From: Marivirga arenosa
GTDB taxonomy: Bacteria; Bacteroidota; Bacteroidia; Cytophagales; Cyclobacteriaceae
DNA: 64,000 bases
Assembly: GCF_030503875.2 (NCBI RefSeq)
Contig: NZ_CP129968.2
Location: 620,001 to 684,000, forward strand
Reading direction: 5' to 3'
Every line of letters begins with the position of its first letter. The first letter of the stretch is position 1. This document shows, piece by piece, positions 62,177 to 64,000 of this stretch. The notes under the pieces were generated by a model. It saw nothing but the letters and a program-made list of their open reading frames with translations. It was not told where the DNA came from and did not search any database. Made by a program: the position numbers and the translations under genes.

Positions 62177-62362
62177 TTTCTCTTCTGGCATTACAAACCA
62201 TAATATGATATAAACTAGTATACCTGGAAAAGCCGCGCTTAAAATAGATATTAAAACATAAAGTAACCTTACTTTTCCTGCATCCCATCCAAAATATTTT
62301 GCAATTCCTCCGCATACACCTGCAAATACTCTTTCTCTTGTTCTTTCTAAATTCTTAGTCAT
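62162..62362 (-). CDS. PspC-domain small membrane protein
   Basis: This 66-residue protein shows the PspC domain in full: NLERTRERVFAGVCGGIAKYFGWDAGKVRLLYVLISILSAAFPGILVYIILWFVMPEE. The GVCGGIAKYFGWD motif and the membrane segment with ILWFVMP are diagnostic. In proteobacteria PspC senses cell-envelope stress. Free-standing short forms are common in Bacteroidota and their partner is unknown. Confidence 0.92.
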   Translation of the reverse strand: MTKNLERTRERVFAGVCGGIAKYFGWDAGKVRLLYVLISILSAAFPGILVYIILWFVMPEEKLSWK

Positions 62363-62457
62363 AATTGTTGCTCGTTTTATTTAATAAAACGCAATATAAA
62401 TGCCAAAACCTAAAATATGCATTTATTTAGAATTAAGGCTTATTGCGTAATTCTGTA

Positions 62458-62473
62458 TGTTCGAATTCGAACA
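62458..62473. promoter_or_regulatory. Perfect 16-bp palindrome upstream of the acyltransferase gene
   Basis: TGTTCGAATTCGAACA is self-complementary over its full length. It lies just upstream of a candidate promoter box at 62508-62515, where a repressor or activator dimer could bind. Confidence 0.55.
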
Positions 62474-62507
62474 CATAATTTCTATATTGAACACTATTTA
62501 ATTTCAT

Positions 62508-62515
62508 TATATTTG
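62508..62515 (+). promoter_or_regulatory. Candidate -7 element of the acyltransferase gene
   Basis: TATATTTG fits TAnnTTTG. A partial -33 box (TTG at 62487-62489) lies 18 nt upstream. The box lies 25 nt before the ATG at 62540, which supports that start. Confidence 0.5.
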
Positions 62516-62539
62516 TGGCTTTATTTTAAGCTCAGCTCA

Positions 62540-63847
62540 ATGTATAAAATAATTAGATCATTAATTTATTCATTTATCCGCGTTTTTTTAAACGTCAGTT
62601 TATCTTTTTCATATAGAAATATAATTGTAACGGGATATGAAAAAGTTAAAAAGCGAAAGCCAGTATTGTTCGTAAGTAACCATCAAAATACTTTTATGGA
62701 TGGTTTAGTGCTAGTAAAAGTAGCTAAAAATATAAATCCTAACATATTAGTAAGAGCTGATATTTTCCAATCAAAATGGGCTGCAATCGCATTAGATATA
62801 ATCAGACTTATTCCTATTTATCGTAAAAAAGATAAAGTAGGAAGTGTAGCTCAAAATTCAGAAATATTTAAAAAATGTATTGACCTATTTAAAGAAGGTA
62901 AACCAATTTTAATATTTCCTGAAGGGAATCATGATATAAAAAGGTTTTTAAGACCTATAAAAAAAGGCGCTGCTCGTTTAGCATTTCAAGCAGAGGAAGA
63001 AAATGACTTTAATTTAAAACTAACAGCAGCACCATTTGGGCTAGAATACGAAAATCATCCTCAGAGATGGTATGATTTACACGTTCATTTTGCTGAGCCG
63101 TTTTTAATAGATGATTACGGGGAACTTTATAATAAGAACCCTCTTGAAGCACAATCTCAATTTACAAATAGAATTAGGGAGGAGATTTCTGCTGAAATGG
63201 TGGATATCAAATGGAAAGAGGAATATGAATTTATGGAAGATGTTAGGCAACTTATTAAGCCATATGCTGTAGATTGGGCTAAAAATAAAAAATCAATTGT
63301 TCATGCGGAAACGGAAGTGATAAATCATATTGCAGGTCAATTAAAAGAGGATGAACCCAAGACAAATAGTTTGAAAGAGAAGCTTTCTGCTTATTTCAGA
63401 GATGTTCAAAAAGCAGGTTTAAGCTATGACTATAATATTAAAAAAATTGGCCTATTTCAATCTATCATAAAATCCATTGGAGTAGTAATTGGTGCCCCAT
63501 TTTGGTTATTAGCAAAGCTTATCAATTTTATTCCAGAATACATTATTGAAAGAAAGGTTATAGATAATGTTAAAGATATAACTTGGCATATTTCATTGAG
63601 AGCAGGAATTTCTATCTTTCTATATCCAATATTTTATTTGATTATATTTTTAATATTAGGCTTTAGTATTGATTGGTTAATTGCGGGAATAGCTGTGTTT
63701 AGCCTTCCTTTAATTTCTGTAGTAATGTATGAGACAGAATACCATTTCAAAAGGCTAAAAAGTGCTTTTATTTTATCAAAGAATAAATCAATAAATCAGC
63801 AAGAGTCAGAATTAGTTAATGAATTTAAAAAGCTGGCACTTGACTAA
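62540..63847 (+). CDS. PlsC-type acyltransferase
   Basis: From the ATG at 62540 the protein has 435 residues. A longer frame from 62417 would pass through the promoter box and the palindrome. It begins MYKIIRSLIYSFIRVFLN, followed by the PlsC domain with FVSNHQNTFMDG (NHx4D acyl-transfer motif), IRLIPIYRKKD and LIFPEGNHDIKRFLR (the FPEG motif). The long C-terminal part has two or more membrane segments (SIGVVIGAPFWLLAKLI and ISIFLYPIFYLIIFLILGFSIDWLIAGIAVF). It probably acylates lysophosphatidate or a related lipid. The stop overlaps the convergent partial symporter gene by 4 nt. Confidence 0.9.
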   Translation: MYKIIRSLIYSFIRVFLNVSLSFSYRNIIVTGYEKVKKRKPVLFVSNHQNTFMDGLVLVKVAKNINPNILVRADIFQSKWAAIALDIIRLIPIYRKKDKVGSVAQNSEIFKKCIDLFKEGKPILIFPEGNHDIKRFLRPIKKGAARLAFQAEEENDFNLKLTAAPFGLEYENHPQRWYDLHVHFAEPFLIDDYGELYNKNPLEAQSQFTNRIREEISAEMVDIKWKEEYEFMEDVRQLIKPYAVDWAKNKKSIVHAETEVINHIAGQLKEDEPKTNSLKEKLSAYFRDVQKAGLSYDYNIKKIGLFQSIIKSIGVVIGAPFWLLAKLINFIPEYIIERKVIDNVKDITWHISLRAGISIFLYPIFYLIIFLILGFSIDWLIAGIAVFSLPLISVVMYETEYHFKRLKSAFILSKNKSINQQESELVNEFKKLALD

Positions 63848-64000
63848 TTAATATAAGGAGCTAAAAATATGCCGGCAAGTACAAGAATAATAATTGCAAA
63901 TAGATTCAATATTATTCCCGCTCGTACCATTTGTTTGATGTTGATATAACCACTGGAAAATACAATGGCATTAGGTGGAGTACTTATTGGCATCATAAAA
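63844..64000 (-). CDS. SLC13/DASS-type sodium-coupled symporter, partial (C-terminus only)
   Basis: The frame on the minus strand enters at the right edge and ends in TAG at 63846-63844. It reads MMPISTPPNAIVFSSGYINI (where TPPNAIVF is the diagnostic C-terminal loop of the DASS family), then a final helix (AGIILNLFAIIILVLAGIFLAP). These carriers import di- or tricarboxylates or sulfate with Na+. Only about 51 codons are inside the window. It overlaps the acyltransferase stop by 4 nt, tail to tail. Confidence 0.85.
   Translation of the reverse strand, partial: FMMPISTPPNAIVFSSGYINIKQMVRAGIILNLFAIIILVLAGIFLAPYIN

Overview
The window is a stretch of low-GC chromosome from a member of the Bacteroidota, most likely a marine Cytophagales bacterium (a Marivirga-like genome is my guess from gene order and protein style, not proven). 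Supporting signs are the long Rho with a disordered insertion, a mutY-ssb-gldE block, the 30-residue ribosomal protein bL38, DUF4783 proteins, many lipoproteins with an SxxC-type lipobox, few clear Shine-Dalgarno sites, and TAnnTTTG promoter boxes. No rRNA, tRNA or CRISPR array was seen.

Layout. 1-8.5 kb: a CorA-type transporter (cut by the left edge) overlapping rho, then divergent serS, a YpdA-like bacillithiol disulfide reductase, two lipoproteins and a PD40/OmpA-like protein. 8.6-11.2 kb: an S41-peptidase-like lipoprotein and a dioxygenase-like lipoprotein, separated by a cluster of TGCG-core palindromes. 11.2-12.5 kb: a near-complete IS481-family insertion sequence. 12.5-21.7 kb: an accessory block in which all genes lie on the minus strand: a methyltransferase, a lipoprotein, an alpha/beta hydrolase, a class C beta-lactamase-like serine hydrolase, a DUF4386 membrane protein, a 58-residue membrane protein, a quinone-oxidoreductase-like dehydrogenase, a TolB-like/TPR/AraC regulator and an unrecognised protein.

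The main discovery in the window is in this accessory block. Three attC-like imperfect palindromes (about 12484-12615, 13455-13576 and 20575-20740) each begin within 0-20 nt of the stop codon of a minus-strand gene. The R''-like box of each one is the reverse complement, exactly or with one mismatch, of the sequence just after the R'-like box of the neighbouring upstream site. This is what excision and integration of circular integron cassettes leaves behind. No integrase gene is present, so it is best described as a candidate integrase-less cassette cluster (CALIN), with one unusually large cassette of about 7.1 kb carrying several genes and its own regulator.

21.9-64 kb: mainly core genes. 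They include an S1/P1 nuclease, uvrB, a DUF302 protein, two CNNM/CorC-type proteins including GldE, ssb, mutY, an HU protein whose true start is a GTG, a TPR protein, bL38 and RNase G/E. Next come two sensor proteins that overlap tail to tail, ferrochelatase, a GAF/PAS sensor without a kinase domain, a DASH cryptochrome, tpiA, prmA and a 1604-residue exported protein. After these are an M20 dipeptidase, a Na+/Ca2+ exchanger-like protein, a polytopic membrane protein, rbfA, a LolC/E-type permease, an SNF2 helicase, radA, several small secreted or HTH proteins, a DUF2179 protein, a tandem DUF4783 pair, a PspC protein, an acyltransferase, and the 3' end of an SLC13-type symporter at the right edge.
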